Shown in pieces: positions 15,201-15,465 of a stretch of 15,465 bases of DNA. Position 1 is the stretch's first letter, and the number at the start of each line of letters is the position of its first letter. The DNA lies in the NCBI GenBank assembly GCA_041595375.1, contig JBFHKL010000078.1, positions 1 to 15,465 on the forward strand. Reading direction: 5' to 3'. The stretch comes from Saccharicrinis sp041595375. Its GTDB lineage: Bacteria; Bacteroidota; Bacteroidia; Bacteroidales; Marinilabiliaceae. Below the pieces are notes generated by a model, which had not been told where the DNA came from, ran no database searches, and was given only the letters and a program-made list of their open reading frames with translations. A program made the translations under genes and the position numbers.

Positions 15201-15465
15201 CAAATTTCTCACTGTTGCACCAACAATATTGAAAACAAAGGCCTAGGTCTTTATTTATTTCTTCAAATAATATTTTATTTCCGTAGCTGTTCTTATACAG
15301 ATTACGTTCGATGTTATATAAATAGCCCAATTCATCAGAAAATGGTTCCCATAACATACGTTTATCATCTTTTTGAACCAGCACAATGGTTTTACTTCCT
15401 GTTTTACCTTTATAATCATGTATTTTATCATCGGTATAATAAGGAAACAAGGCATTATTTCTATC
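12220..15465 (-). CDS. Beta-1,3-glucan phosphorylase-like, GH149/GH161 type (clan GH-Q; N-terminus beyond window)
   Basis: 1,081 residues are visible and the frame is open to the window edge. A TTG at 15448-15450 could be read as a start, but five more in-frame codons precede it, so the true start lies outside. Numbering here begins at the edge codon. I assign it to the GH94-related inverting phosphorylases from the order of motifs: an N-terminal beta-sandwich-like half (about 1-340), then a barrel with 'RHGDPSRPWNQF' near 370, 'NWRDIFQNWEAL', 'YIGYWGDHQI', and 'RPEWNDANNAL', which resembles the GH94 'DWND' catalytic loop (Asp585 is the proposed acid). The late 'PGMTGQVKEDV' (Thr961-Gly962) recalls the GH94 phosphate-binding Thr-Gly. 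Length far exceeds GH94 (about 800) and fits GH149 or GH161. The reaction would be phosphorolysis of beta-1,3-gluco-oligosaccharides to glucose 1-phosphate in the cytoplasm. The choice between families, and the substrate, rest on memory of these families and on the surrounding laminarin genes. Confidence 0.78.
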   Translation of the reverse strand, partial: DRNNALFPYYTDDKIHDYKGKTGSKTIVLVQKDDKRMLWEPFSDELGYLYNIERNLYKNSYGNKILFEEINKDLGLCFQYCWCNSEKFGFVKKSIVSNVGKNNVKFEILDGIKNILPYGIDYDFQNAYSNLLDAYKKNELGQDTKLGMFMLSSIPVDRAEPSESLKSTTIWSLGFDDYKVLLSEKQVENFKRGQQVHTEVDIRASRGSYYMNAAIELEPSASKDWMLVAEINQDAVAVANLNVYISTCKNIDEDINSNIEKGTENLIKIVADADGLQTGHDILSTTRHFSNTLFNVMRGGIFTNNYSVNIDDFKLYVNQTNKKVKANTGELLNKLPQEMAYPELCQWALESGNIDLLRIANEYLPLTFSRRHGDPSRPWNQFAIETKNEDGSPKLNYQGNWRDIFQNWEALSVSYPEFVEGMISKFVNASTPDGYNPYRITREGIDWECPDPEDPWAYIGYWGDHQIIYLQKFLELSKAYHPGKLDQLLSKEMFVYANVPYRIKSYDQIVANPQDTIGFDAELNAKIKAKVEELGADARMLFGKDGELYRVNLTEKILVTLLSKLSNFIPEAGIWLNTQRPEWNDANNALVGNGVSMVTLYYIRRFLKFWTSQFANAANSEIFISEEVAELLETIQELFVSKKSVLKSGFSDQERRNFADVLGRAGEKYRNSIYANGFSGEKKRIQADQLADFANIALDYMDQSIEKNRREDGLYHSYNLISFGEDTVSIRYLYEMLEGQVAVLSAGYLNAEQSLSVLDALKASALFRADQYSYILYPDRQLARFEDKNNIPTDKVKSSKLLTQLLADENAIILKQDQSGVHHFNGAFRNGDVLKAALEGLDKTIYGDLVKADLQNVLDIYEEMFDHQSFTGRSGTFYGYEGLGSIYWHMVSKLLLATQECYFVGINEGTDETIVGRLKDHYYEIKAGIGIYKSPELYGAFPTDAYSHTPGGAGAKQPGMTGQVKEDVISRIAELGVQVINGEICFNTSLLNHNDILAGESTFEYYDLANAKKQIALQRGQLAFTFCKVPVVYASGSKQQIVITFSNGVSKVMEGKVIDKQTSTLIFNRNKEVVKIEVLLA

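Overview
The window reads as one polysaccharide-utilisation region for a beta-1,3-glucan with beta-1,6 linkages (laminarin-type). It comes from an AT-rich member of the Bacteroidota, possibly a marine or anaerobic Marinilabiliales or Flavobacteriia relative. The phylum call rests on the Bacteroidota-style lipoprotein signals, one of which is followed by an acidic surface-export-like stretch, on an 'NAQ' signal-peptidase site, on mostly absent Shine-Dalgarno sequences, and on the clustering of GH3, GH16, GH17 and GH30 enzymes. The genus is a guess.

All ten genes lie on the minus strand, so transcription runs from high to low coordinates. In that order they are: a large GH149/GH161-type beta-1,3-glucan phosphorylase whose N-terminus is cut by the window edge (12220-15465); a leaderless GH17 (11117-12022); a second leaderless GH17 (10049-10981); a lipoprotein GH17 (8948-10039); a GPH-family sugar:cation symporter (7407-8855); and a lipoprotein GH16 laminarinase (6568-7383). 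A clear intrinsic terminator (6524-6557) follows the GH16. A second group then begins: another GPH symporter (5060-6415), a lipoprotein GH30 (3557-5047), a secreted GH3 (1127-3514), and a lipoprotein GH3 whose C-terminus runs off the window (1-1000).

The inferred flow is as follows. The GH16 lipoprotein, possibly on the cell surface, cuts the beta-1,3 backbone. The periplasmic or outer-membrane GH17, GH30 and GH3 enzymes trim it, with GH30 the best candidate for beta-1,6 side branches. The two GPH symporters bring glucose and short oligosaccharides across the inner membrane. In the cytoplasm the leaderless GH17 enzymes and the phosphorylase continue, the phosphorylase releasing glucose 1-phosphate without spending ATP. 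The notable feature is this division into outside hydrolysis and inside phosphorolysis, with a GH17 family that has been split between compartments. No SusC/SusD pair and no regulator are present, so outer-membrane uptake and control must be encoded elsewhere.

No gene-free stretch exceeds 300 bases. The longest gaps are 197 bases (12023-12219, with a strong hairpin), about 152 bases (6416-6567, with the terminator and a weak promoter candidate), 135 bases (10982-11116, with a moderate hairpin) and 126 bases (1001-1126, nothing convincing). I found no tRNA, rRNA, CRISPR, insertion sequence or plausible plus-strand gene.
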